Shown piece after piece: positions 1 to 9,350 of a stretch of 64,000 bases of DNA. The position numbers were made by a program, and so were the translations under genes. The DNA is from Pseudomonadota bacterium. GTDB lineage: Bacteria > Chloroflexota > UBA5177. The stretch is from the NCBI GenBank assembly GCA_021324655.1, contig JAJPIP010000035.1:194438-258437 (forward strand). Direction: 5' to 3'. Positions within the stretch are counted from its first letter, which is position 1. Each line of letters opens with the position of its first letter. A model generated the notes under the pieces. That model ran no database searches, was not told where the DNA came from, and saw nothing but the letters and a program-made list of their open reading frames with translations.

Positions 1-508
1 CGATGCTGAGCTGCTGGTCGTCGAGCGTCGAGGGAGTGTCGTCGGTGCTGACGACGAGCGTGCGCCCCTGCCGGACATTCACCGTGACGCCATCGTTGCC
101 GACGTCGCTGCCCGGCATATAGAGAACGACCTGCTTGGTTGTGCCGGGAGCCAGGGTTACCGCCGTCTGGTAGAGCACGTGATACGGCAGAGGCGGCCCG
201 TTATTGTTATTGGACGAATCGGGGATCTCGACGGTGCCGCTGAAGATGGAGCTGGAGCGGTTATGGAGGGTCACGGTCACCGGCGTCCAGGCCGAGGTGC
301 GTACCAACTCGTCAAAGCCGGCAGCGACTTTGACGGTGATCGGGGCCGGGGCGTGGTGAGCCGGTTTGACCTTCTTGTGCCGCCCCGCCGCGCTGGTCTG
401 CTGCTGGGCAGCCAGGGGGGCAGCGGAGGCACGTGGCGCACCGGCAATCAGGGGGAATCCGAGGAGGAGGGCCAGGCCGAGGATGGATGCTCTCGAAACA
501 AGAGCCAT
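1..508 (-). CDS. Secreted protein, N-terminal part (runs off the window)
   Basis: An open frame of 169 codons starts at an ATG at 508 (preceded by AGGTGA) and is still open at base 1. The first ~30 residues form a clear signal peptide: MALVSRAS, a hydrophobic Leu-rich core, then an AxA-type cleavage region (RASAAP). Next comes a Lys/His/Pro-rich spacer and a beta-rich stretch (SAWTPVTVTLHNRS, then KQVVLYMPG) of the kind seen at the start of large extracellular proteins with an Ig-like first domain. The product is exported; its function cannot be read from this part. The neighbouring pyrophosphatase on the same strand lies upstream, separated by 155 bases. Confidence 0.7.
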   Translation of the reverse strand, partial: MALVSRASILGLALLLGFPLIAGAPRASAAPLAAQQQTSAAGRHKKVKPAHHAPAPITVKVAAGFDELVRTSAWTPVTVTLHNRSSSIFSGTVEIPDSSNNNNGPPLPYHVLYQTAVTLAPGTTKQVVLYMPGSDVGNDGVTVNVRQGRTLVVSTDDTPSTLDDQQLSI

Positions 509-663
509 GGGTCACCTCAGGTGCCGGGTGGAGGTCTCTCTGCTGCCGTGTGTATGTGTAACGCCGCGACTGCCCGAAATGTCACATCTGTCGCGAATTT
601 CTTTCGTCCAGCGTACACGACGGCGAATGAGAGAGCCGGAATTGATGCTGAGCCGGCCCCTTC

Positions 664-2289
664 CTAGGTCCCGGCGCAGATGGCTCCGAGCAAAGGGACG
701 ATGTCCTTCTTGCGCGACATGATGCGCGGCAGCTCGATAAGATGCTCGCCGATCAGCACGGTATCGAACGCGGCCGCGGCCGCCGGCGCCTTCCCTTCGA
801 TCAGGATGGTGCTGCGTTCCCCCGCGATGTCGATGATGGCGAAGAGGACGCTGTCGTAGCCGCGCCGGCGTAAGTGCTCCATCGCGGTCAGCAATTCGTC
901 CTGGCGCGCGAGGACGGCCGCGGCGCGCGTGGTCTCGATGGTGCCGATGCCGAACTCACACCCCTCCACGTTGAAATCCTTGAAGTCGGCCATCAACAGC
1001 TCCTGCGCAGTGCGCTCCGAGACGTCCGACGCCAGGTCCAGGATGGCGGTGCCGAACTCCTCGAGATCCACGCCGGCGATCCGGGCGAGATCGCGGGCGA
1101 CGCGCCGATCCTCCTCGGTGGTCGTGGGACCGCGGAAGAGGAGGGTATCGGCGAGAATGCCGCCCAGCAGGACGCCGGCGGTGGAGGGATCGAGCGGGAG
1201 CTGCGCCTCGTGAAAGAGCTTGGCCACGATGGTGCTGGTAGCACCCACGGGCTCCAGGCGCATATATGGCGGGGTACGGGTCCAGAAATCGGCGACCCGG
1301 TGGTGATCGATTACGGCGACGACCTCCGCCTCCTCGACCCCATCCGGCGCCTGTCCGCGCTCGTTGTGGTCGATCAACGCCACTCTGCTCCGCGAGGGAC
1401 GAAGCAGATTGGTGCGGCTGATAATGCCCTCGACCCGGTTCTCGGCGTCGACGACGATCAGGGAGCGGGCGCCAATCTGGAGCCGCTCGCGGATCTCGTC
1501 GACCAGATCGTCCGGACCGCAGGTGGCGACGTCGCGGCGCATCACGTAGTGGACTGGGGCGCTCAGCTCGATGAGACGCAACGTCGCGTAGGTGTCATGA
1601 GGGGATGTCAGGACCCAGACGTTCCGGGCGCGGGCCAGGTCGAGGAGCTCGGGAGCGACCGGACGATTGCCGGTGATGACAAGGCCGGCGATTCCGGCCT
1701 CCACGGCGGCATGCTGTGCCTCGGTGCGATCGCCGATCACCAGCAGAATGTCGGGCTCCAGGTAGCTTCGCATCGACGCGGTGGACATTGCGCCGACCAT
1801 GACCTTATCGCGCAAGGCGCGGCCCGCCGCCTCCACCAGCACCTGTCCACCAAGCGTTTCCAGGATGTTCTCGATGTGGAGCGGGACACCACTGAGCTCT
1901 GCCTCGGAGACTTCGATGAAGGCGCCCGCCAGATCGGCGATGCCGGCAACGCCCAGGAGATGCGCGTCGTCATCGGCGACGACCAGCACGCGCAGATCAT
2001 GTTCCTCCAGTTCACGGCCGACGTGGTAGAGGGACGTCATCGGTGAGACACACCGCACGTCGCGGGTCATGGCGTCGGCGACGCGCGGGCGAACGTCGGT
2101 GACGAGCAGGGGAGAATGGGCGCCGAAGCGCTCCAGGATGTAAGCGGTCTCGCGGCGCACCGGCCCCTGCCGGCTCGCGACCGCCTCCGTTCCGCCCTCT
2201 TGATGGAGCAGGGCCGTATACCCAATGACGGCGCAGATGGAGTCACTATCCGGGTTCTTGTGCCCGATGACGAAGATGGGGGCAGGCAT
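664..2289 (-). CDS. ppaC: Manganese-dependent inorganic pyrophosphatase, CBS-DRTGG type (family II)
   Basis: Hydrolyses pyrophosphate in the cytoplasm, pulling biosynthetic reactions forward. The DHH-type catalytic half has GHKNPDSDS at residues ~9-17, and the metal-binding IDHNE and IDHH motifs near residues 310 and 330; the DHHA2 half follows and ends in the SRKKDIVP substrate-binding motif. Between them (about 70-300) lies a regulatory insert with two CBS domains and a DRTGG-like domain. That explains the 541-residue length against about 310 for insert-free enzymes. In characterised CBS-PPases this insert binds adenine nucleotides and tunes activity; that role is carried over from the family. 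It lies 6 bases downstream of the MaoC gene and is probably co-transcribed with it. Confidence 0.93.
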   Translation of the reverse strand: MPAPIFVIGHKNPDSDSICAVIGYTALLHQEGGTEAVASRQGPVRRETAYILERFGAHSPLLVTDVRPRVADAMTRDVRCVSPMTSLYHVGRELEEHDLRVLVVADDDAHLLGVAGIADLAGAFIEVSEAELSGVPLHIENILETLGGQVLVEAAGRALRDKVMVGAMSTASMRSYLEPDILLVIGDRTEAQHAAVEAGIAGLVITGNRPVAPELLDLARARNVWVLTSPHDTYATLRLIELSAPVHYVMRRDVATCGPDDLVDEIRERLQIGARSLIVVDAENRVEGIISRTNLLRPSRSRVALIDHNERGQAPDGVEEAEVVAVIDHHRVADFWTRTPPYMRLEPVGATSTIVAKLFHEAQLPLDPSTAGVLLGGILADTLLFRGPTTTEEDRRVARDLARIAGVDLEEFGTAILDLASDVSERTAQELLMADFKDFNVEGCEFGIGTIETTRAAAVLARQDELLTAMEHLRRRGYDSVLFAIIDIAGERSTILIEGKAPAAAAAFDTVLIGEHLIELPRIMSRKKDIVPLLGAICAGT

Positions 2290-2295
2290 GGGTCA

Positions 2296-2706
2296 TTATC
2301 CGGCCGAGTACGGCGCCCTGACGACAGCTTCCCCGTCGATTGCCGTCCCTCGCACCGTCACCGCCCAGGTGCGGAGGGTGATGATTGGCTTATCGGGCCG
2401 AACCGCGATCACCTCCACTGTCGCGGTCACGTCCTCGCCGATGTAGACCGGTGACCGGAACGTCAGGCGCTGCGAGAGGTAGATCGTGCCCGGGCCCGTC
2501 AGCTGCTCTGCCAGGAGCTGGGAGAAGAGGGAGGAGACTAGCAGGCCGTGGACGATGGGAGCCCCAAACGGCGTCCCCCGCGCGTACTCCGGATCCAGGT
2601 GGAGCGGGTTTCCATCGCCGGAGAGGCGGGCAAAGGTCAGGATATCCTCCGGGCTGAAGGCGCGGGTGATGCTTGCCTGCTGTCCGATGGAAAGAGGAGC
2701 AGCCAT
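2296..2706 (-). CDS. MaoC-like (R)-specific enoyl-CoA hydratase
   Basis: A single hot-dog-fold protein of 136 residues. The hydratase signature lies at residues ~30-60: SGDGNPLHLDPEYA supplies the catalytic Asp and His, followed by the conserved PIVHGLL segment. Such proteins add water to trans-2-enoyl-CoA, giving (R)-3-hydroxyacyl-CoA, or act on related acyl-thioesters. The exact substrate (fatty-acid oxidation, polyhydroxyalkanoate precursor, other) cannot be decided here. It is the first gene of a two-gene unit with the pyrophosphatase and is divergent from fdhD, leaving about 97 bases for both promoters. Confidence 0.85.
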   Translation of the reverse strand: MAAPLSIGQQASITRAFSPEDILTFARLSGDGNPLHLDPEYARGTPFGAPIVHGLLVSSLFSQLLAEQLTGPGTIYLSQRLTFRSPVYIGEDVTATVEVIAVRPDKPIITLRTWAVTVRGTAIDGEAVVRAPYSAG

Positions 2707-2803
2707 GCTCAGGGTCTGCGCACCTCCCGAGGCTCACTCCCCCTGAGCTTACCCGCTCGTCCCCTTGGTGCCTCTCCGGCCGGCGCTATGCTGGAGGTAC
2801 GCG

Positions 2804-3643
2804 ATGGTCCATTCTTCGGCCGATCCGGCCATCCAGACCGAGCAGATCATCCGCTACGCGGGCGATGAAGCCGAACCGCGCCTGGATCGGGTCGCGGTGG
2901 AAGAGCCGCTGGAGATTCGCCTGGCAGGGTGTAGCGTCGCCGTGACCATGCGCACGCCAGGGGACGACCTTGATCTGGCTGCGGGGTTCCTCTTCACGGA
3001 GCGAGCCCTCCAGTCACCGGACCAGATAGGCTCGCTCGCGCACTGCCCAACGGACGATGCGGCGAGTGCCGCGAATATCGTCAATCTCAATCCGGTCGAT
3101 CCGGGGTTGGTCGATCCGGCGCGCTGGCAACGGGCCTTCTTTGTCGCGTCCAGTTGCGGCATCTGCGGGAAGGACAGCATCGCGGCGGTGCGGCAGGACT
3201 CGACGCCCATCACCTCCGATCTCTCCGTTGCGGCGGACATGCTGTACCGATTGCCGGACGCGCTGCGGGCGGGGCAGGAGGTGTTCGGACGGACCGGCGG
3301 ACTGCACGCGGCAGGTCTCTTCGATGCGGCCGGGCAGCGACTGGCGGTGCGGGAAGATGTGGGGAGGCATAACGCCGTGGATAAAGTGATCGGCCATGCC
3401 TTCCGTCAGGGGATGGTGCCGCTGACGGAGTGCCTCTTGATGGTGAGTGGGCGCCTCTCTTTTGAAGTGGTACAGAAAGCGCTGATTGCCGGTATTCCCA
3501 TCGTGGCTGCCGTCTCGGCCCCCTCCAGCCTGGCCGTCGACCTGGCGCGAGAGAGCGGGATGACCCTGGTCGGATTCTTGCGAGCGGAGAGCGGTCACAG
3601 GCGATTCAACGTGTATGCCGGCGAGGGGAGAATCCATGCCTAA
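2804..3643 (+). CDS. fdhD: Formate dehydrogenase accessory sulfurtransferase FdhD
   Basis: FdhD passes sulfur from the IscS-type desulfurase to the molybdenum (bis-MGD) cofactor of formate dehydrogenase, which is required for activity. The ATG at 2804 is chosen because GGAGG lies 7 bases before it and the family starts near here; 279 residues is the usual length. The sulfur-carrying CxxC appears as SSCGICGK about 110 residues in, and the C-terminal part holds the cofactor-binding REDVGRHNAVDKVIG segment typical of FdhD. Its 3' end overlaps the start of fdhA, so maturation factor and enzyme are translationally linked. Confidence 0.95.
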   Translation: MVHSSADPAIQTEQIIRYAGDEAEPRLDRVAVEEPLEIRLAGCSVAVTMRTPGDDLDLAAGFLFTERALQSPDQIGSLAHCPTDDAASAANIVNLNPVDPGLVDPARWQRAFFVASSCGICGKDSIAAVRQDSTPITSDLSVAADMLYRLPDALRAGQEVFGRTGGLHAAGLFDAAGQRLAVREDVGRHNAVDKVIGHAFRQGMVPLTECLLMVSGRLSFEVVQKALIAGIPIVAAVSAPSSLAVDLARESGMTLVGFLRAESGHRRFNVYAGEGRIHA

Positions 3644-6600
3644 GAGATCGATCGGCACCATTCTGCGGGAGCATGCCGGCCTCAACCCGGATCACGCCGT
3701 CAGTCCGAACACGGAGGAGATACGCCCGCGGACGGAAGGGGCACAGGTCGGTGTGTCCGTCTGTCCCTACTGCGCGGTCGGCTGCTCGCAGCTCGTCTAC
3801 CACAAAGACGGAACGGTCCTCAGCATCGAAGGGAACTACGAGAGCTTTATCAACGGCGGCACGCTCTGTCCGAAGGGAAGCGCGACCTACGGGTTGGTGG
3901 TGAACCCGCGCCGCGTGACCACGGTCAAGTACCGGCGGCCGGGGAGCGATCACTGGGAGGAGGTCTCTCTCGAGTGGGCGATGGAGCGCATCGCGCAGTT
4001 GGTCAAGGAGACGCGCGACCAGACGTTCGTGCACCAGACACCGGACGGCAAGACGGTGAACCGCACGACGGGGATCGCTCACCTGGGCGGGGCGACGCTG
4101 GACAACGAAGAGAACTACGTCATCAAGAAGCTCTTCACCGCTGGTCTCGGCATGGTGTATGTCGAGAACCAGGCCCGCATATGACATAGCTCCACAGTGC
4201 CCGGTCTGGGCGCACGACTCGGCCGCGGGGGCGCGACCACCGCGGAGAACGATCTCGGCAATGCCGATTGCATCGTCATCATGGGCTCGAACATGGCGGA
4301 GAACCACCCCGTCTGCTTCCGCTATGTCGTCAAGGCGCGCGAGCAGGGAGCCAGGATCATCCACATTGATCCCCGCTTCTCCCGCACGTCGGCGCTTGCC
4401 GACCACTATGTGCGGATCCGTCCCGGATCCGACATCGTCTTCCTGGGTGCCCTGATCAACTACGTGATTGGGAACGAGACGTACTTCAAAGAGTACGTAC
4501 AGGCGTATACCAATGCCACGACGCTGATCGATCCCGCCTTCCAGGACACCGAGGACCTGGACGGGCTCTTCTCGGGATACATGCCGGAGGAGCACCGGTA
4601 CAACGCCGAGACCTGGCAGTACCGGGGGACGACGCGGCAGGGGCCGGTGATGCATCGCCAGTTCTCCAGCATGTCCTACTCGCAGCGGCTGGGAGGTATC
4701 GAGGGAAGCTGGCCCCCGCCGTCCGATCCCACCATGCAGGATCCCCACTGTGTCTTCCAGATCATCAAACGGCACTATGCCCGCTACACGGCGGAGATGG
4801 TGGAAGAGGTCTGCGGCGTGCCGCGGGAGGAGTTCCTGGCGGTGGCGCGGGCTATCTCGGAGAACTCAGGGCGCGAGCGGACCACGGCCTGGTGCTACGC
4901 GGTGGGCTGGACCCAGCACACGACCGGCCCGCAGGTGATCGGTGCCTGTGCCCTGCTGCAGCTCCTGATGGGCAATATCGGGCGACCCGGCGGCGGCATC
5001 CTGGCTTTGCGCGGCCACGCCAGCATCCAGGGCTCGACCGACATTCCGACGCTGTACGACATCCTGCCCGGCTATCTGGCCATGCCCAATACATTCGACC
5101 GGCACGAGACGCTTCAGGAGTACCTCGAGACCGAGACGCCGACGACTGGGTACTGGCACAACCTGCCGACCTATATGGTCTCCCTCCTGAAGGCGTATTA
5201 CGGTGACCGAGCCACTGCGGAGAACGACTACTGCTACGACCTCCTGCCCAAGCTCTCCGCCGACTACTCGACCTTTCCCATGTTCCTGGCGGCCCGCGAC
5301 GGACTGATCAAAGGAATGTTCGTGATGGGACAGAACCCGGCCGTCGGCAACATGGACTCGGGTCTGATGCGTGAGGCCCTGGGCAAGCTGGACTGGCTCG
5401 TGGTGCGCGATCTCTTCGAGATCGAGTCCGCCGGCTTCTGGAAGGATTCGCCGGAGGTGAGGAGCGGCGCCGTCAAGACGGAGGATATCAAGACGGAGGT
5501 GTTCCTGATGCCGGCGGCGATCGTCGCCGAGAAGGACGGCACCTTCACCAACACGCAGCGGCTCATCCAGTGGCACGACGCCACGGTCCGGCCGCCCGGC
5601 GACGCCACCACCGAGCCGTGGTTCATCTACCATCTGGGCCGGCGTCTCCGTGAGATGTACGCCGGCGACGACTCTCCAGCCGCCCGGCAGCTCCTATCTC
5701 TCGATTGGGAGTATCCGCTGGACGAGGAAGGCGAGCCGGTGGTGGAGGCGATCCTCAAGGAGATCAACGGCTACACGGTGGCCGACCGCAAGCAGCTGCC
5801 CGGCTTCGCTGCCTGCAAGGACGACGGCTCGACGGCCTGCGGCTGCTGGATTTACAGCGGTGTCTATCCCGAAGAGGGAAGGAACCTGGCGCGCAGCCGG
5901 GTGAGCGACGCCGGGTACTCGCTGGGCTGGGGCTTTGCCTGGCCGGCCAACCGCCGCATTCTCTATAACCGTGCCTCGGCGGACCCGGAAGGACGGCCAT
6001 GGTCGGAGCGCAAGAAGCTCATCTGGTGGGATGCGGAGCAAGGCCGCTGGGTGGGCAACGACGTACCGGATTTCCCGGTGGATAAAGCGCCGGGGACTCC
6101 AGCCGACCCGAACGGAAAGGGGTTGGCCGCTCAGTCCGGCGCCGATCCTTTCATCATGACCGCGGACGGACGCGGCTGGCTTTTCACGCCGAGTGGTATG
6201 CGTGACGGGCCGCTCCCCACCCACTACGAGCCGCTCGAGTCGCCGGCCGGCAATCCGCTGTACCAGCAGGCGACCAACCCGCTGGCGAAGTACTGGCCCC
6301 GCCGCGAAAACCGGCTGGCACGGCACGGCGATCCCAACTATCCCTACGCCGTCACCACCTATCGGCTCACCGAGCACCACACGGCGGGCGGGATGAGCCG
6401 CTGGGTGCCGTGGCTGGCCGAGCTACAACCCACTTTCTTTGCGGAGATAAGTCCGCGGCTGGCGGCAGAGATCGGCGTGAAGAACGGCGATTGGGTGATC
6501 GTGTCGTCACCGCGCAACGAGATCGAGGCTCGGGCTCTCGTCACCGAACGGATGCAGCCGCAGCGTGTGGGGAAACGGACGGTGGAGACGGTGGGATTGC

Positions 6601-6746
6601 CGTATCACTGGGGCTACTCCGGCATCGTGAAAGGCGATGCCGCGAATGACCTGGTGCCCCTCGTCGGTGATCCCAATGTCAGCATCGAGGAGGCCAAAGC
6701 CTTTACCTGCAACGTGCGGAAGGGGCGACTGGAGCGCAAGCCGTGA
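3636..6746 (+). CDS. fdhA: Formate dehydrogenase catalytic subunit, selenoprotein with in-frame UGA
   Basis: Oxidises formate to CO2 at a Mo/W bis-MGD centre. The ATG at 3636 follows GAGGGGAG and overlaps the fdhD stop; the product is 1036 residues. The N-terminal [4Fe-4S] motif is C43-x2-C46-x3-C50-x27-C78 (CPYCAVGC ... TLCPKG). Codon 183 is TGA (4182-4184) in the context VENQARI-U-HSSTVPGLG, where FdnG/FdoG proteins carry selenocysteine; the frame then continues without interruption to 6746. Molybdopterin-binding domains follow (MGSNMAENHP, IHIDPRFSRTSALADHYV, then a C-terminal dinucleotide-binding domain near PYHWGYSG). There is no twin-arginine signal or hydrophobic segment at the N-terminus, unlike E. 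coli FdnG, so a cytoplasm-facing complex is possible. Annotators may wrongly split it at the TGA. Confidence 0.95.
4182..4215 (+). promoter_or_regulatory. Bacterial SECIS element (UGA plus hairpin)
   Basis: The UGA at 4182-4184 is followed by a hairpin whose 5' arm GTGCCC is at 4197-4202, apical loop GGTCT at 4203-4207 and 3' arm GGGCGCAC at 4208-4215 (two-base bulge). Eighteen bases lie between UGA and the loop GGU, the same as in my recollection of the E. coli fdhF SECIS, whose loop is also GGUCU. This is where SelB binds to insert selenocysteine. No selA, selB, selC or selD is present in the window, so the decoding machinery must be elsewhere. Confidence 0.88.
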
Positions 6747-7039
6747 GCAATGAGCTATGTGCCGGCAGCCATGAGGGGTGGAGCGGGATGAGACAACGTG
6801 CTTGTGCACCAATACCGGTGAATGAAGTTGAAAGTTGTGGGCGTGGAGAGGCAAGAGAGCCGGCGCAATTCATTCAGATCGCGCGCGACTCCGCCCGTGA
6901 ACTCAAGTACCATCGGCTCCTTGCTCACGACCTGAACGTCATCCCGCGACACGTCCATGACCATCTTTCACGTGCCCTGGCCGAGGTCCAGAGAATGCTG
7001 ACTTCCTCTCGTCAAGCCCTGACAGCTCACGGCGCATAG
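6743..7039 (+). pseudogene. Decayed four-helix-bundle (S23/IVP-like) gene between fdhA and fdhB
   Basis: An open frame of 98 residues starts at a GTG overlapping the fdhA stop. Its middle, MRQRACAPIPVNEVESCGRG, lines up by eye with the MRRAAVSIPSNIAEG-G-R core of the S23-like four-helix-bundle family. The later parts (AQFIQIARDSARELKYHRLL, AHDLNVI, EVQRMLTS) match its last two helices (F-x-IARGSA-ELE-LLLARDL ... EV-RML). The first helix (about 45 residues) is missing and replaced by unrelated sequence, and conserved positions have drifted, so I read it as a degraded copy that happens to stay open. It has no known role in formate dehydrogenase. A functional truncated protein cannot be ruled out. 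Confidence 0.6.
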
Positions 7040-7042
7040 CTC

Positions 7043-7858
7043 ATGGCTACCTCCAAAGGCTTCCTCACTGACACCTCCCTCTGCATCGGCTGCAAAGCCT
7101 GCGAGGTGGCGTGCAAGCAATGGAACCAATTGCCGATGGACGGCGTGGAGTGGTTGGGCACGAGTTATGACAACACGCACTCGCTGGGAGCGACGACCTG
7201 GCGGCATGTGACCTTTGCCGAGCTGCCGGGAAGCGGCGGGGCGGGGGCGCAGACGAACTGGCTGATGATGAGCGACGTCTGCAAGCACTGCACACACGCG
7301 GGATGCCTGGAAGCGTGTCCGACCGGAGCCATCATGCGCACCGAGTTCGATACCGTCGTCATCCAGCAGGATGTCTGCAACGGCTGTGGCTACTGCGTTC
7401 CCTCCTGCCCGTTCGGCGTGGTGGAGCTGGATGTCGCGCACGGACCGGCGCCGACTCTCGCCGGCGCCGGACACGACGGTAAGGCGCACAAGTGCACGCT
7501 GTGCTACGACCGCTTGCAGGACGGGTTGGAACCGGCCTGTGCCAAGGCCTGCCCGACCGATTCCATCATCTTCGGCGATCAGGACGATCTCTGGGCTCAC
7601 GCCGAAAAGCGAGTGGCAGAGCTGCAGGGAAAAGGGCTCAACGCCTATCACTACGGGGACGAGCAGGTGGGTGGAACTGAGGGAGTGGGTCGCCTCGGCG
7701 CCTCGTTCATCCTGCTGGATGAGCCGCACAAGTACAACCTGCCGGAGCATCCCATCCTGCCGCAGGATCATACTTTCCCCGGGCTGGCGACGATGGCGGC
7801 GGCTGCCGTAGGGCTCGCCGGCGCGATCGCCTGGGCGCTGATGGGGAGCGAGGAATGA
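7043..7858 (+). CDS. fdhB: Formate dehydrogenase iron-sulfur (electron-transfer) subunit
   Basis: Carries electrons from the catalytic subunit to the membrane subunit. The 271 residues hold sixteen cysteines in four 4Fe-4S motifs: CIGCKACEVAC (residues 14-24), CKHCTHAGCLEACP, CNGCGYCVPSCP and CTLCYDR ... CAKACP. A C-terminal hydrophobic segment (LATMAAAAVGLAGAIAWALM) should anchor it next to the NrfD-like subunit, as in FdnH-type subunits. It starts just 3 bases after the decayed insert gene and belongs to the fdh transcription unit. No signal peptide is visible, in keeping with the Tat-less catalytic subunit. Confidence 0.93.
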   Translation: MATSKGFLTDTSLCIGCKACEVACKQWNQLPMDGVEWLGTSYDNTHSLGATTWRHVTFAELPGSGGAGAQTNWLMMSDVCKHCTHAGCLEACPTGAIMRTEFDTVVIQQDVCNGCGYCVPSCPFGVVELDVAHGPAPTLAGAGHDGKAHKCTLCYDRLQDGLEPACAKACPTDSIIFGDQDDLWAHAEKRVAELQGKGLNAYHYGDEQVGGTEGVGRLGASFILLDEPHKYNLPEHPILPQDHTFPGLATMAAAAVGLAGAIAWALMGSEE

Positions 7859-7889
7859 GCGGTGAGTTATGAGTTGTGAGGGATGAGCG

Positions 7890-8825
7890 GTGAATGAGGG
7901 ACGCGACGGGGTGCTGACCACGACCGATGAGGTGCGGAGCAGCTATTACGGCTTTCCCGTCATCAAGGCGGCGCACTGGGGCTGGCTGGTCGTTCTTTAC
8001 TTCTTTTTCGGTGGGATTGCGGGTGGAGGATTGACGATCGGCGCGCTTGCCACGTTACGCGGCGAGCGCCGCCTGGCGCGGCTTGCGCACTACATCGGCA
8101 TGGCCGCCCTGCTACCGTCGCCGATTCTGCTCATCCTGGACCTGGGGAGGCCGGAGCGGTTCCTCCATATGCTGCGCATCCTCAAGGTCCGCTCACCGCT
8201 CTCGCTGGGGAGCTGGGCGCTCACCTTGCTGGGCCTTTTCGGTGGTGGAGCAGCCGGACTGCAGCTACTCTCCGATCTGACCGGCAAGCCGGTGCTTCCG
8301 GCGGCACAGAAAGCGTTTGCCGTTCTCACGTTGCCCTTTTCCCTCTTTCTCACCGGCTACACCGGCGTGCTCCTGGCGGTCACGAATATTCCGCTCTGGG
8401 CACGGAACTACCTGCTGCTCGGCCCGCCCTTTGTGGCCTCCGCCTTCTCCACCACGCTGGCCGCCATCTCCCTCTTCTCGGAAAAACATGAGGATGCGGA
8501 GCGTCTGGCACGGGCCGAGGTGATGTGCGCCGTGGCGGAGTTATCATTCCTGACGGCAGGTCTGGTTCGTCTGGGCCGTCTGGGCCGGCCGCTGACGTCC
8601 GGTTCCTGGGCGGCCGTCTTCTGGCCGGTTACGGTACTTGCGGGGCTGCTGGCCCCACTCGGCCTCAATCTGGCGGCCGCCGGGAGCGGGTCCGTGACCA
8701 TGCGCCGCGCGAGCGCCGTTCTCACTCTCCTGGGAGGCTTCTCGTTGCGGACGGTGATGATCTTCGCCGGCCGGGAATCGGCGCGCCGTCCCGAGGACTA
8801 CTTCGAGTACACGAGGAAGCGATGA
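7890..8825 (+). CDS. NrfD/polysulfide-reductase-type membrane subunit of the formate dehydrogenase
   Basis: A 311-residue integral membrane protein with about eight hydrophobic segments, starting at a GTG in the spacer after fdhB. The N-terminal HWGWLVVLYFFFGGIAGG and the later LILDLGRPERFLHML segment are hallmark NrfD/PsrC sequences. In that family the protein takes electrons from the Fe-S subunit and passes them to quinone. It replaces the haem-b FdnI subunit of E. coli, so the enzyme would feed menaquinone without cytochrome b. The stop overlaps the start of the next gene (ATGA). The short spacer before it carries TGAGTTATGAGTTGTGAG-type repeats also seen elsewhere in the window. Confidence 0.88.
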   Translation: MNEGRDGVLTTTDEVRSSYYGFPVIKAAHWGWLVVLYFFFGGIAGGGLTIGALATLRGERRLARLAHYIGMAALLPSPILLILDLGRPERFLHMLRILKVRSPLSLGSWALTLLGLFGGGAAGLQLLSDLTGKPVLPAAQKAFAVLTLPFSLFLTGYTGVLLAVTNIPLWARNYLLLGPPFVASAFSTTLAAISLFSEKHEDAERLARAEVMCAVAELSFLTAGLVRLGRLGRPLTSGSWAAVFWPVTVLAGLLAPLGLNLAAAGSGSVTMRRASAVLTLLGGFSLRTVMIFAGRESARRPEDYFEYTRKR

Positions 8826-9307
8826 GCGAGGAGCGAGCCTCTTCCCTGCCGATTCGGCCCGGTATGGACGTCTACGGGCCGGATCAGAGCGAGTACATCG
8901 GCTCGGTGGTCGCGGTGGAGCGCGCTGCGGGCGGAGAAATCGCGGGAGCCGGTCCGCGCGAAACCGGTTCATCGCCGGACGCGGCGGAGGGAAACCCGGC
9001 ACTGGTGCACGAGGGAGGCGCGGCAACCTCGCCGACACCGCAGGTTGAGCCAAAGCGGCTGGGCGAGGAGATGGGCCCCGTCTCGACCATCGACATGGGC
9101 AACACCGGCCCGGTCCGGCAGTCGGCTGCCTACCACTACGCCACGACGGCTGCCCACGGAGCGCAGGTCAGCCGCTTTGCCGTCCGACCAGGGCGGATCA
9201 ATCTTGGACCCCTGACACCTGCCTTCTGGGTGCCGGTGGAGGAGGTGCGGAGTGTGTCGATGGAGCGTGTGGTGCTGGGGAGGGGCAAGCGGCATCTGGC
9301 GCGGTAG
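8822..9307 (+). CDS. DUF2171/PRC-barrel-like protein at the end of the fdh operon
   Basis: A 161-residue soluble protein whose ATG overlaps the NrfD-like stop by four bases, so it is coupled to the formate dehydrogenase genes. Residues ~12-30 (IRPGMDVYGPDQSEYIGSV) and the end (FWVPVEEVRSVSMERVVL) resemble the two halves of a DUF2171/PRC-barrel domain. They are separated by a long, probably disordered Gly/Ala/Glu-rich insert. The function is unknown. The context suggests an assembly or stability role for the enzyme, but nothing in the sequence proves it. Confidence 0.7.
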   Translation: MSEERASSLPIRPGMDVYGPDQSEYIGSVVAVERAAGGEIAGAGPRETGSSPDAAEGNPALVHEGGAATSPTPQVEPKRLGEEMGPVSTIDMGNTGPVRQSAAYHYATTAAHGAQVSRFAVRPGRINLGPLTPAFWVPVEEVRSVSMERVVLGRGKRHLAR

Positions 9308-9350
9308 AACCGGATGATGTAACCGGGGGCCGGCTGGGAGCGTTTTAGAG

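Noticed and set aside
4182..4197. Two adjacent formate dehydrogenase genes or a pseudogene split at a stop
   Set aside because: Both parts are in the same frame, the TGA is at the selenocysteine position and a matching SECIS hairpin follows.
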